9,104 bases of DNA from Ectopseudomonas composti (GTDB lineage Bacteria; Pseudomonadota; Gammaproteobacteria; Pseudomonadales; Pseudomonadaceae), in assembly GCA_946886245.1 (NCBI GenBank), contig CAMPIF010000144.1:1-9104 (forward strand), written 5' to 3'. The position numbers and the translations under genes are program-made. Shown here piece after piece: positions 1 to 6,450 of the stretch. Within the stretch, counting starts at the first letter, position 1; every line of letters starts with the position of its first letter. The notes below the pieces were generated by a model. It ran no database searches and was not told the DNA's origin. It saw only the letters and a program-made list of their open reading frames with translations.

Positions 1-708
1 ATCGGCGGTGGTACCTCGGACTTCTCCCTGGTGCGTCTGGCACCCGAGCGCCATCACCTGGCCGAACGCCAGGAAGACATCCTCGCCACGGGCGGCGTGC
101 ACATCGGCGGGACGGACTTCGACAAGCAACTGTCGCTGGCCGGCGTGATGCCGCTGTTCGGCTACGGCAGCCGGATGAAGAGCGACGCCTTCATGCCCAC
201 CAGCTACCACCTCAACCTGGCCACCTGGCACACCATCAACGCGCTGTACGCGCAGAAGACCCAGCTGGCCCTGCAGAACATGCGCTACGACATCGTCGAT
301 GCCACCGGCATCGACCGCCTGTTCGGCCTGATCGAACAGCGTGCCGGGCACTGGCTGGCGATGCAGGTGGAAGAGAGCAAGATCGCCCTCAGCGAGCAGG
401 ACGCGCACCCCATCGACCTGTCACGCGTGGAGCCGGGCCTGGTCGCCGAGCTGACTCGCCCGCTGTTCGAGAACGCCATCGAGCCGCTGCTCGAACGCAT
501 CCGCGCCAGCCTCACGCAATTGCTCGCCGATGCCGGGATCGCTGCCGATCAGGTCGACACCCTGTTCTTCACCGGCGGCTCCAGCGGCGTGCCGGCGCTG
601 CGTCAGAGCGTGGCCGCCATGCTGCCCAACGCGCGCAGCGTGGAGGGCAATACCTTCGGCAGCATCGGCAGCGGCCTGGCCATCGAAGCGAAGAAACGCT
701 ACGGCTGA
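1..708 (+). CDS. yegD: Hsp70-family protein, YegD-like (3' part only)
   Basis: This is the C-terminal 235 residues of an Hsp70-type actin-fold ATPase, cut by the left edge of the window. The first visible residues, IGGGTSDFSLV, are the phosphate-2 loop that binds ATP. They are followed by a GGVHIGGTDFD motif (about residues 31-41) and, near the end, by FFTGGSSGVPALRQ, the adenosine-binding motif. The protein stops about 40 residues after that motif, at a GSIGSGLAIEAKKRYG end. It therefore lacks the substrate-binding and lid domains of DnaK, which is the layout of E. coli YegD, a short chaperone-like protein of about 450 residues with no well-defined client. The true start lies outside the window. 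The reading frame runs open from base 1, so the first internal GTG (31) is not the start. Confidence is high for the Hsp70 fold and moderate for the YegD subgroup. Confidence 0.8.
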   Translation: MGGGTSDFSLVRLAPERHHLAERQEDILATGGVHIGGTDFDKQLSLAGVMPLFGYGSRMKSDAFMPTSYHLNLATWHTINALYAQKTQLALQNMRYDIVDATGIDRLFGLIEQRAGHWLAMQVEESKIALSEQDAHPIDLSRVEPGLVAELTRPLFENAIEPLLERIRASLTQLLADAGIAADQVDTLFFTGGSSGVPALRQSVAAMLPNARSVEGNTFGSIGSGLAIEAKKRYG

Positions 709-737
709 GGCATCTGACCGCCTCATTCTGTTTCCAA

Positions 738-760
738 ATGCTGCCCGTCCGCCGCAGCAT
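738..760 (+). terminator. Hairpin downstream of the Hsp70-like gene, weak terminator candidate
   Basis: A perfect 7-base inverted repeat, ATGCTGC (738-744) and GCAGCAT (754-760), with a 9-base loop, lies 29 bases past the yegD-like stop codon. It is followed by CATTTACAGG rather than a clear T run. It is therefore at best a weak intrinsic terminator, or simply a structured untranslated segment. Nothing else recognisable lies between 709 and 780. Confidence 0.25.
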
Positions 761-780
761 CATTTACAGGGTCTAGGTTT

Positions 781-807
781 ACCCGGTGTTCCATCAGTCC
801 ACCGGGT
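781..807 (+). promoter_or_regulatory. Leader hairpin next to the DUF6152 ribosome-binding site
   Basis: A perfect 8-base inverted repeat, ACCCGGTG (781-788) and CACCGGGT (800-807), encloses an 11-base loop. It ends 7 bases before the ATG at 815. The right arm overlaps GGTGATC (805-811), which matches the anti-Shine-Dalgarno complement and is the only plausible ribosome-binding site for that ATG. If transcription starts upstream of 781, the folded RNA could mask the ribosome-binding site. The structure is read directly from the sequence. A regulatory role is inference, and chance or a protein-binding operator are alternatives. Confidence 0.3.
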
Positions 808-814
808 GATCGCC

Positions 815-1171
815 ATGCTGAAGAAACTGCTGCTCCTCACCACCGCACTTGGCCTGCTGCTGGCCGCCGCCATTGCCCAGGCTCACCACGGCTGGAGTTC
901 CTATGACGCCGATCGGCTCCTGACCCTGGAAGTGCCGCTGCAGAGCGTCAACTACCGCAACCCGCACGCCGATGTGAGCATCGAGCACGACGGGCGCACC
1001 TGGCAGGTGATCCTCGCCCCGATCAGCCGTCTGCAGGCACGCGGCCTGCCGGAAGCCGACCTGACGGCGGGCAAGACCGTGACCATAGTCGGCTACCCAC
1101 GCAAGGACGGCACCCCTGAGATCCGCGCCGAGCGCATCATAGTCGACGGTCGCACCATCGAACTGCGCTAG
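815..1171 (+). CDS. Secreted DUF6152-type protein
   Basis: This is a small protein of 118 residues, predicted to be exported to the periplasm. Residues 1-23 form a classical signal peptide: Lys-Lys at 3-4, a Leu/Ala-rich core, and AQA before the likely cleavage site. The mature protein would then begin HHGWSSYD. The AHH start, a central NPHA motif (His51) and a beta-rich segment with WQVILAP and VGYPRKDGTPEIRAERI match what I know of the DUF6152 family, which has no established function. The ATG at 815 is chosen because GGTGATC lies just upstream and the signal peptide begins there. An in-frame GTG at 806 is possible. A longer in-frame reading back to 530 would overlap the Hsp70-like gene and is not credible. 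The stop directly abuts the start of the next gene, so the two are probably translated together. His24, His25 and His51 could form a metal site, but that is inference. Confidence 0.8.
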   Translation: MLKKLLLLTTALGLLLAAAIAQAHHGWSSYDADRLLTLEVPLQSVNYRNPHADVSIEHDGRTWQVILAPISRLQARGLPEADLTAGKTVTIVGYPRKDGTPEIRAERIIVDGRTIELR

Positions 1172-1654
1172 ATGGACAGCCTGATCGCCTGGGCCGCCTG
1201 GCTCGAAGCCACGGTCCTGGGCGAGCAGATGCGCAGCTCGGCACTGCTCTACCCGGCGCTCAACCTGCTGCATCTGCTTGGCCTGGTGTTGCTGCTTGGG
1301 CCCATGCTGCTGCTCGATGCGCGCCTGCTTGGCGCCGGCCGCAGTTTCCCGCTGGCAGCGCTGTCGCGCACGTTGACGCCACTGGCGGTGGCCGGTCTGT
1401 TGCTCCTGCTGGGCAGCGGCATCTGTCTGTTCGCCGCCGACGCCGGGCCACTGGCAGTTGACCCTCTGCTGCAGCTCAAGCTGCTGCTGATCGCCCTGGG
1501 CATCGGCAACGCCCTGTTGTTTCGCCACCTGTGGAGCGCCCGGCTGAGTGACTGGGATACGTACGCGCCGCTGTTCGGTCGAATGCAGGCAGCATTATCG
1601 CTGCTGTTGTGGCTACTGGTAATGAGCCTCGGCCGCCTGCTGGCCTACTTCTAG
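1172..1654 (+). CDS. DUF6644-type integral membrane protein
   Basis: This is a hydrophobic protein of 160 residues with about four membrane spans, roughly at 24-50, 67-88, 98-118 and 138-158. The rest is short loops and an amphipathic N-terminus (LIAWAAWLEATVLGEQ). The overall pattern resembles DUF6644 as I know it: a short helix, then a span carrying a His (His34 in LLHLLG), then a DARLLG turn, and later a span starting QLKLLL. A second His (His119, FRHLW) lies near the end of span three. No enzymatic function is known for the family. The ATG follows the TAG of the DUF6152-type gene with no base between them, which strongly suggests one transcript, coupled translation and a shared task in or at the inner membrane. 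The two His residues near membrane faces would fit a heme, metal or quinone site, but this is speculation. Confidence is good for a membrane protein and moderate for the family. Confidence 0.75.
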   Translation: MDSLIAWAAWLEATVLGEQMRSSALLYPALNLLHLLGLVLLLGPMLLLDARLLGAGRSFPLAALSRTLTPLAVAGLLLLLGSGICLFAADAGPLAVDPLLQLKLLLIALGIGNALLFRHLWSARLSDWDTYAPLFGRMQAALSLLLWLLVMSLGRLLAYF

Positions 1655-1709
1655 CACAGCGTGCTTTGCCTTATCCTGCGCGCCTTCGTCCCTGAACAGG
1701 AATGCCCCG

Positions 1710-2231
1710 ATGAAAGCCCAGCTGGAAGAACTGATCGCCAAGATAAGCTCCGGCTGCCTGCCCGAGGACGAGATCGCCCGTATCGCCGATGAGGCCACTC
1801 AGGCCTATGCCGATCCGGCCGCCTTCCTCGCCGCCAACCCGGACGTCAACTACGACGACGAATTCCCCATTCCCCTGGGCGAATGGGTGGTGGTTGGCAG
1901 CCTGCCGGACACCGTGCTGTTCCAGGCCGACAGCTATGAAGAACTGTTCCAGCGCATCACCGAATCCTTCGGCCCGCAGGTGCAGTTCGTGCTCAAGCCC
2001 AAGCAATTGGCCAAGACCGATCCGCTCAAGGCGCTCAATCGCATCCAGGTGCAGCTCTCCGCGCTGTCGCCGGAAACCGGCGGCTACGTGCTGCTGGACT
2101 TCAGCGAAGCGCTGGACGACGAGCTGCAAGCGGTGCTGGTGTACGCCAGCGACCTGCCGCGCGTGATGGAACTGGCGGTGGAAGTGGGCATATATGCCGC
2201 GCCGGCGCTGGAAGCGTTGCAGGCGGAGTAA
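1710..2231 (+). CDS. Acidic protein of unknown function
   Basis: I do not recognise this protein of 173 residues. It has no signal peptide or membrane span and is probably cytoplasmic. The first 50 residues look alpha-helical and strongly acidic (LPEDEIARIADEATQAYADPAAF). A mixed domain follows with PLGEWVVVGSLPDTVLFQADSYEELFQRI, then a segment VQFVLKPKQLAKTDPLKALNRIQ, then a helical end. The single Cys is at residue 15. The start at 1710 is supported by ACAGGA about 8 bases upstream, and the codon use matches the neighbours, so it is very likely a real gene. It lies 55 bases after the DUF6644-type gene on the same strand and could be read from the same transcript or its own promoter. No clear promoter or terminator is visible in 1655-1709. 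The opposite-strand reading frame here is a shadow. Confidence 0.75.
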   Translation: MKAQLEELIAKISSGCLPEDEIARIADEATQAYADPAAFLAANPDVNYDDEFPIPLGEWVVVGSLPDTVLFQADSYEELFQRITESFGPQVQFVLKPKQLAKTDPLKALNRIQVQLSALSPETGGYVLLDFSEALDDELQAVLVYASDLPRVMELAVEVGIYAAPALEALQAE

Positions 2232-2269
2232 GCGGACGAATGAAGTAACGTTGGCCGCTCTTAGCGAGG

Positions 2270-2332
2270 CGAACAGTCCGCTATTGTTCGGAGCGGCACA
2301 AATCCCAGCGGCGTACTGCTTCGCGAGTACGC
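2270..2332. repeat. Two small inverted repeats between convergent genes
   Basis: Two perfect inverted repeats lie between the convergent 3' ends of the acidic protein gene and the alcohol dehydrogenase gene. The first is CGAACA (2270-2275) and TGTTCG (2285-2290). The second is GCGTACT (2311-2317) and AGTACGC (2326-2332), around a GCTTCGCG loop. Neither is followed by a T run on either strand. They may be transcript-end structures or pieces of a second interspersed repeat family. The remaining bases of 2232-2357 show nothing else I can name. Confidence 0.35.
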
Positions 2333-2357
2333 CCTACTCGCCGACAGAACCCATCCC

Positions 2358-2418
2358 GTAGCCCGGATGAAATCCGGGGCAAAGCAGACCAACCGCTCCC
2401 GGATTGCATCCGGGCTAC
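2358..2418. repeat. REPIN: inverted pair of REP elements at the 3' end of the ADH gene
   Basis: Two 21-base REP arms face each other across a 19-base spacer. The left arm (2358-2378) starts GTAGCCCGGATGAAATCC. The right arm (2398-2418) is its inverse, with GCA in place of GAA at the small internal loop. Each arm is itself a CCCGGAT/ATCCGGG hairpin with a three-base loop, and the whole pair can fold into a long cruciform. The same element recurs at 5007-5065. REP pairs of this type are common in Pseudomonas and are thought to be mobilised by RAYT transposases; none is encoded in this window. The right arm overlaps the end of the adjacent minus-strand gene and provides its TAG stop codon. Confidence 0.85.
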
Positions 2419-3584
2419 AAGGTCCCGCGCAGCGCTTTCTCGAACAACGCGCTGTACTGGGCGGCGCTGAAGGCGATGGGGTTGGTGCCCGCCGAGGGAT
2501 CGACTTCGGCCATGCGGCCGACCTGCTCGATGCGGGCATCGTCGATGCCGATCTCGCCCAGGCTATGGGCGATGCCCACTTCGCTGCGCAGTGCCAGCAC
2601 CCACTCCAACACCGCATCGAAACCGCCGCCAGGCAAGGCCAGGTAGCGCGCCATCTTCTCCATCTGCGGCTCGATGGCGCCGCGGTTGGCCACCAGCACG
2701 TAAGGCATCAGCACCGCGTTGAGCAAGCCGTGGTGGGCGTCGTACAGCGCTCCCAGCGGATGCGCCAGCGCATGCATGGCGCCGAGGCCACGCTGGAAGG
2801 CGGTGGCACCCATGCTCGAGGCCACCAGCATCTGCAGCCGCGCCTCGACATCCGTGCCCTGGCTTACCGCACGCGGCAGGTACTGTTGCACCAGGCGCAT
2901 GCCTTCGAGAGCGATGCCCTCGGCCATCGGGTGGAACAGTGGCGAACAGAACGCCTCCAGGCTGTGCGACAGCGCGTCCATGCCGGTGGCGGCGGTGATC
3001 TTCGCCGGCAGACCGACCGTCAGCTCGGGATCAAGAATCACCAGCGCCGGCAACATTCGTGCGTGGAAGATGATGCGTTTGATATGCGCAGCATCGTCGG
3101 TGATCACCGAGGCGCGGCCAACTTCCGATCCGGTGCCGGCGGTGGTCGGCACCGCCACCACTGGCGCCATGCCAGCGACATTGACGCGACTGGCGTTGTC
3201 GCCGATGTCCTCGAAATCCCACAGCGGCCGCTCCTGGCCGACCATCAGGGCGATGGCCTTGCCGGCATCCAGCGCCGAGCCACCGCCGAAGGCGATCACC
3301 CCGTCATGCGCGCCCGCCTTGAACGCGGCGACTCCGTCCATCACGTTGGCGCCGGTAGGGTTGCCCTTGATCGCCGAGAACAATCCGGCCTTCAGTCCAG
3401 CGTCACGACACTGACGCAGCGCCGCGTCGATCATCGGCAACGCCGCCAGGCCGGGGTCGGTACACAGAAGCGGCGCGCGCATGCCGAGCTGACGACAGGC
3501 CTCGGCCAATTCGGCAATGCGGCCAACGCCGACGCGCATCGAGGTCGGGTAGTTCCAGTTCATGCGGTACTGATCGAGAGTCAT
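2415..3584 (-). CDS. Iron-containing alcohol dehydrogenase (group III)
   Basis: This is an NAD(P)-dependent, metal-containing alcohol dehydrogenase of 389 residues, the usual length for the FucO/EutG/YiaY family. The nucleotide-binding part shows GGGSALD at about 100-106 and TTAGTGSE at about 147-154. The metal ligands of the family are all visible: Asp203 and His207 in GMDALSHSLEAF, His271 in AMHALAH, and His285 in DAHHG. It is expected to interconvert an alcohol and an aldehyde in the cytoplasm. The ATG at 3584 is preferred because GAGG lies about 8 bases upstream. An in-frame GTG at 3596 would overlap the end of the upstream aldehyde dehydrogenase gene. The gap to that gene is only 8 bases, so the two are co-translated and probably act in sequence. 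The TAG stop is built from the first bases of a REP element, so the last few residues may differ from relatives without that repeat. The substrate cannot be told from sequence. Confidence 0.92.
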   Translation of the reverse strand: MTLDQYRMNWNYPTSMRVGVGRIAELAEACRQLGMRAPLLCTDPGLAALPMIDAALRQCRDAGLKAGLFSAIKGNPTGANVMDGVAAFKAGAHDGVIAFGGGSALDAGKAIALMVGQERPLWDFEDIGDNASRVNVAGMAPVVAVPTTAGTGSEVGRASVITDDAAHIKRIIFHARMLPALVILDPELTVGLPAKITAATGMDALSHSLEAFCSPLFHPMAEGIALEGMRLVQQYLPRAVSQGTDVEARLQMLVASSMGATAFQRGLGAMHALAHPLGALYDAHHGLLNAVLMPYVLVANRGAIEPQMEKMARYLALPGGGFDAVLEWVLALRSEVGIAHSLGEIGIDDARIEQVGRMAEVDPSAGTNPIAFSAAQYSALFEKALRGTL

Positions 3585-3592
3585 TGCGCGCC

Positions 3593-4981
3593 TCACAGCT
3601 GAGTCTTGAAGTGGAAGGACTTCGGCCGGGTCAGTTGCTCATAGCCGACACGCGACAGGGTGCAGCCACGCCCGGAGTGCTTCACACCGGTCCAGGCCAG
3701 GCCGGGGTCGAGGTAGTCGCAGCGGTTGAGAAACACCGTGCCGGCCTCCACCCGATCAGCCAGGGCCATGGCGGCGTCGACGTCGCGACTGAAGATCGCC
3801 GCAGTCAGGCCGAACTCGCTGTCGTTCATCAGCGCCAGCGCTTCCTCGTCGCTGGCAACCTTCTGAATGCCCACCACCGGACCGAAGGATTCCTCGGTCA
3901 TCACGCGCATTTCATGGTTGACGTTGGTCAGCACCTGCGGCGCCAGGTAGGGCGTGCCCGGCGCATCCAGTGGAAACTCGGCGGGGTCGATATGCGCCCT
4001 GGCGCCCTGCGCGAGCGCTTCGGCGATCTGCGCGCGAACGAAGTCGGCGGCATCACTGCGTACCAGCGGCCCGAGGGTGGTCTGCGGGTCGTCGGAACGC
4101 CCCAGTTTGTACTGGCGCACCAGCGCCACCGCGCGCTCGACGAACTCATCGAACAATGACTCGTGCACGTAGATGCGTTCGATACCGCAGCAGGACTGCC
4201 CGGAGTTGAAGAAGGCGCCGTCGATGGCGGTTTCCACCGCGTGCTGCACATCGGCGTCGGCCCTGACATAGGCCGGGTCCTTGCCACCCAGTTCCAGGCC
4301 GACACTGATGAAGCGCCCGGCAGCCGCGCGCTCGACCATGGCGCCCCCGGGCACCGAACCGGTGAAGGCGACGTGGTCGATGCTCGGCGAGCGAATCAGC
4401 GCCTCGGTCTCGCCATGGTTCAGGTGCAGGTACTGGAACACGCCTTCGGGCAGACCGGCTTCGGCGAAGGCCTCGACCATGCGCTCGGCGCACAACGGCG
4501 TCTGCGCCGAGTGTTTGAGCAGCACCACGTTACCCGCCAACAGCGCCGGCATCACCGCGTTGACGGCGGTCAGATAGGGGTAGTTCCAGGGGGCGATGAT
4601 CAAGGCCAGGCCCAGTGGCTCACGGCGAATGAAACGGGTGAAACCGGCCTTCTCCGGCAGGCGGATATCGGCCAGCGAGCCCTCGGCGATATCCGCCATA
4701 TGGCTGGCACGCTCGACGAAGCCACGAATCTCGCCAGCGGCATAACGAATCGGCCGGCCCATCATCCAGCACAGTTCCTCGGCCAACTGTGCCTCACGCG
4801 CGGCGAAGATCTCGATGGCGCGCCGGCCGATGGCGATACGCTCGCGCAGCGGCGTCTGCTTCCAGGCCTGCTGCGCCAGCTCGGCCTTGGCCAGCGCCAC
4901 CAGCACCTCGGGATTGGACGCCAGACGACGCTCGACATAGACCGAGCCGTCGATGGGGGAAATGCATTGCAGTTTGCTCAT
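3593..4981 (-). CDS. NAD(P)-dependent aldehyde dehydrogenase
   Basis: This is an aldehyde dehydrogenase of 462 residues that oxidises an aldehyde to its carboxylic acid. The catalytic features are intact: Asn133 in APWNYP, Lys156 in LLKHS, the cofactor loop FTGSVPGG (206-213), general base Glu230 in LELGGK, nucleophile Cys264 in SGQSCCGIERIYV, and Glu364 in EESFGP. The GQSCCGIER neighbourhood sets it in a less studied ALDH subgroup rather than with betaine-aldehyde or succinate-semialdehyde enzymes. The start at 4981 is supported by GGAG six bases upstream. The frame stays open upstream to 5236, but that extension runs through a REPIN and into the end of the glutamine-synthetase-like gene, so it is rejected. 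It is the middle gene of the operon, 8 bases before the alcohol dehydrogenase and 95 bases after the ligase. It probably takes the aldehyde made by the alcohol dehydrogenase, which may carry a gamma-glutamyl group. Confidence 0.92.
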   Translation of the reverse strand: MSKLQCISPIDGSVYVERRLASNPEVLVALAKAELAQQAWKQTPLRERIAIGRRAIEIFAAREAQLAEELCWMMGRPIRYAAGEIRGFVERASHMADIAEGSLADIRLPEKAGFTRFIRREPLGLALIIAPWNYPYLTAVNAVMPALLAGNVVLLKHSAQTPLCAERMVEAFAEAGLPEGVFQYLHLNHGETEALIRSPSIDHVAFTGSVPGGAMVERAAAGRFISVGLELGGKDPAYVRADADVQHAVETAIDGAFFNSGQSCCGIERIYVHESLFDEFVERAVALVRQYKLGRSDDPQTTLGPLVRSDAADFVRAQIAEALAQGARAHIDPAEFPLDAPGTPYLAPQVLTNVNHEMRVMTEESFGPVVGIQKVASDEEALALMNDSEFGLTAAIFSRDVDAAMALADRVEAGTVFLNRCDYLDPGLAWTGVKHSGRGCTLSRVGYEQLTRPKSFHFKTQL

Positions 4982-5006
4982 AAGGTGCTCCAGAAACCTT
5001 GCCCGC

Positions 5007-5065
5007 GTAGCCCGGATGCAATCCGGGACACTCGACGAAACCGCCCCGGATTGCATCCGGGCTAC
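5007..5065. repeat. REPIN inside the ligase/ALDH/ADH operon
   Basis: A second inverted pair of the same REP element: the left arm at 5007-5027 starts GTAGCCCGGATGCAATCC, the right arm at 5045-5065 is its exact inverse, and a 17-base spacer separates them. Both arms carry the GCA loop. It fills most of the 95-base gap between the glutamine-synthetase-like gene (stop at 5077) and the aldehyde dehydrogenase gene (start at 4981), 25 bases from that start codon. The ribosome-binding site of the downstream gene is left intact. In the transcript the pair would form a strong stem-loop that could stabilise the upstream message or lower expression of the two downstream genes. Confidence 0.88.
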
Positions 5066-5076
5066 GGACGGTGGAA

Positions 5077-6450
5077 TCAGATGATTTCGAAGTAGCGATC
5101 CAGCTCCCAATCGCTGACATGGCGACGGTACTCGCGCTCTTCCCATTCGCGGCTGGCGGCGAAGTGCTCGACGAAGGCATCGCCGAACAGTTCGCGGGCG
5201 GCCTGCGAGCCCTTCAGGCGCTGCGCGGCATCCCACAGCGTGCGCGGCAGCGCCAGTTCCTCAGGATGCTTGACCGCATAGGCGTTGCCGCTGACCGGCT
5301 CGGTCGGCTCCCACTCCTGCATGACACCGTACAAGCCCGAGCCGATGGCCACCGACAGCGCCAGGAACGGGTTGCCGTCGGCGGCGCCGAGGCGGTACTC
5401 CTGGCGTTGCGACTTGTCGCTGCCGGGGATCACCCGCAGCGCGGCGGTGCGGTTCTCCACGCCCCAGGTGGCATCGGTCGGCGCCCAGAAGCCGGGGATC
5501 AGGCGCCGATAGCTGTTCAACGTCGGCGCCACCATGCACAGGAATTCCGGCATCAGGCGCTGCTGCCCGGCGAGAAAATGCCGCTGCAGCTTGCTCATGT
5601 TGTGTGCCTGGCTGGGGTCGTAGAAGGCTGACTTGTCAGTACTGCGATCACGCAGCGAGACGTGGATGTGCCCACTCTGCCCCGGATACTTGCCGGACCA
5701 CTTGGCCATGAAGGTGGCCATCAGGCCGTTGCGCTGGGCCAGCACCTTCATGAAGGTCTTGAACAGCGCGCCCTTGTCCGCCGCGGCTTCGGCACGGTCG
5801 TAGGCAATGGCCGCCTCCAGCACGCCGGGGCCGGTCTCGGTGTGCAGACCCTCGATGGGAAAGTCCATCGCCTCGCCCATTTCGAGAATCTGGTGATAGA
5901 GCTCGGCATGTACCGACTTGCGGATCATCGAGTAGCCGAACCAGTCTGGAGTGAATGGCTTGAGATCGCGAAAACCCTTGGCCCGTGCCGAGTCCGGCGT
6001 TTCATCGAACATGAAGAATTCGTACTCCAGCGCGGCATAGGGCTCGAAGCCCATGTCCTGGCAGCGCTGGATCACCCGCCGCAGGGTGCCGCGCGGGCAC
6101 ACCGCCTCGGCCTGCTGGTCGAATTCGGCGAGAAACAGCAGCATGCCGTTCTCGAAGGGAATCTCGCGGCAGGTGTGCGGCAGGATGCGTACCGGCGCGT
6201 CCGGGTAGCCGCTGTGCCAGCCGGTGTACTGGGCGTTGTCGTAGAGCTGATCCTTGACGTCCCAGCCGAGCACCACATCGCAGAAGGCGAAACCCTGCTC
6301 GAGGGCGGAGAAGAACTTGCTGCGGCTCATGTACTTGCCGCGCATCACACCGTCGTTATCGAACAGACCGACCTTGACGTGGCTCAGGCCACGCTCCTCG
6401 ACGATGCGCCGGGCCTCGCCGACGGTCTTTACATCCCGTGGTTTGAACAT
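5077..6450 (-). CDS. Glutamine-synthetase-like gamma-glutamyl ligase
   Basis: This protein of 457 residues belongs to the glutamine synthetase fold. Visible features are an N-terminal beta-grasp with FDNDGVMRGKYM (30-41), metal ligands Glu142 and Glu144 in ALEYEFF, HTETGPGVLEAA (203-214) with Glu205 and Glu212, GHIHVS (260-265), the Arg-rich ATP/glutamate site VENRTAALRV (331-340), and EYRLGAADGNPFLAL (351-365). The adenylylation-loop Tyr motif of true GlnA is absent; EPTEPVSGNAYA occupies that region. This argues against a housekeeping role and for a gamma-glutamyl-amine ligase like PuuA or IpuC, which join glutamate to an amine using ATP. The start at 6450 has AGGGGGT about 5 bases upstream. 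It is the first gene of an operon with aldehyde and alcohol dehydrogenases, so the amine probably carries a hydroxyl. The promoter must lie in 6451-6646, where I could not find a convincing sigma-70 or sigma-54 site. No gamma-glutamyl hydrolase, transporter or regulator for the pathway is in view. Confidence 0.88.
   Translation of the reverse strand: MFKPRDVKTVGEARRIVEERGLSHVKVGLFDNDGVMRGKYMSRSKFFSALEQGFAFCDVVLGWDVKDQLYDNAQYTGWHSGYPDAPVRILPHTCREIPFENGMLLFLAEFDQQAEAVCPRGTLRRVIQRCQDMGFEPYAALEYEFFMFDETPDSARAKGFRDLKPFTPDWFGYSMIRKSVHAELYHQILEMGEAMDFPIEGLHTETGPGVLEAAIAYDRAEAAADKGALFKTFMKVLAQRNGLMATFMAKWSGKYPGQSGHIHVSLRDRSTDKSAFYDPSQAHNMSKLQRHFLAGQQRLMPEFLCMVAPTLNSYRRLIPGFWAPTDATWGVENRTAALRVIPGSDKSQRQEYRLGAADGNPFLALSVAIGSGLYGVMQEWEPTEPVSGNAYAVKHPEELALPRTLWDAAQRLKGSQAARELFGDAFVEHFAASREWEEREYRRHVSDWELDRYFEII

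Noticed and set aside
530..814. N-terminal extension of the DUF6152-type protein back into the Hsp70-like gene
   Set aside because: It would place a Pro/Ala/Arg-rich stretch in front of a clear signal peptide and overlap a real gene in another frame.
2367..3602. A 411-codon open frame on the plus strand, opposite the alcohol dehydrogenase
   Set aside because: It starts inside the REPIN, has the His/Gln/Arg-rich composition typical of antisense frames in GC-rich DNA, and lies opposite a protein with intact catalytic motifs.
4163..5095. A 310-codon plus-strand open frame opposite the aldehyde dehydrogenase, running through the REPIN
   Set aside because: It is an antisense shadow of GC-rich coding DNA; it shows no family motif, and its end crosses a repeat and the end of the next gene.
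4982..5236. N-terminal extension of the aldehyde dehydrogenase by 85 residues
   Set aside because: The extension is translated from the REPIN and from an out-of-frame part of the ligase gene. The ATG at 4981 has a good ribosome-binding site and gives a normal ALDH N-terminus.
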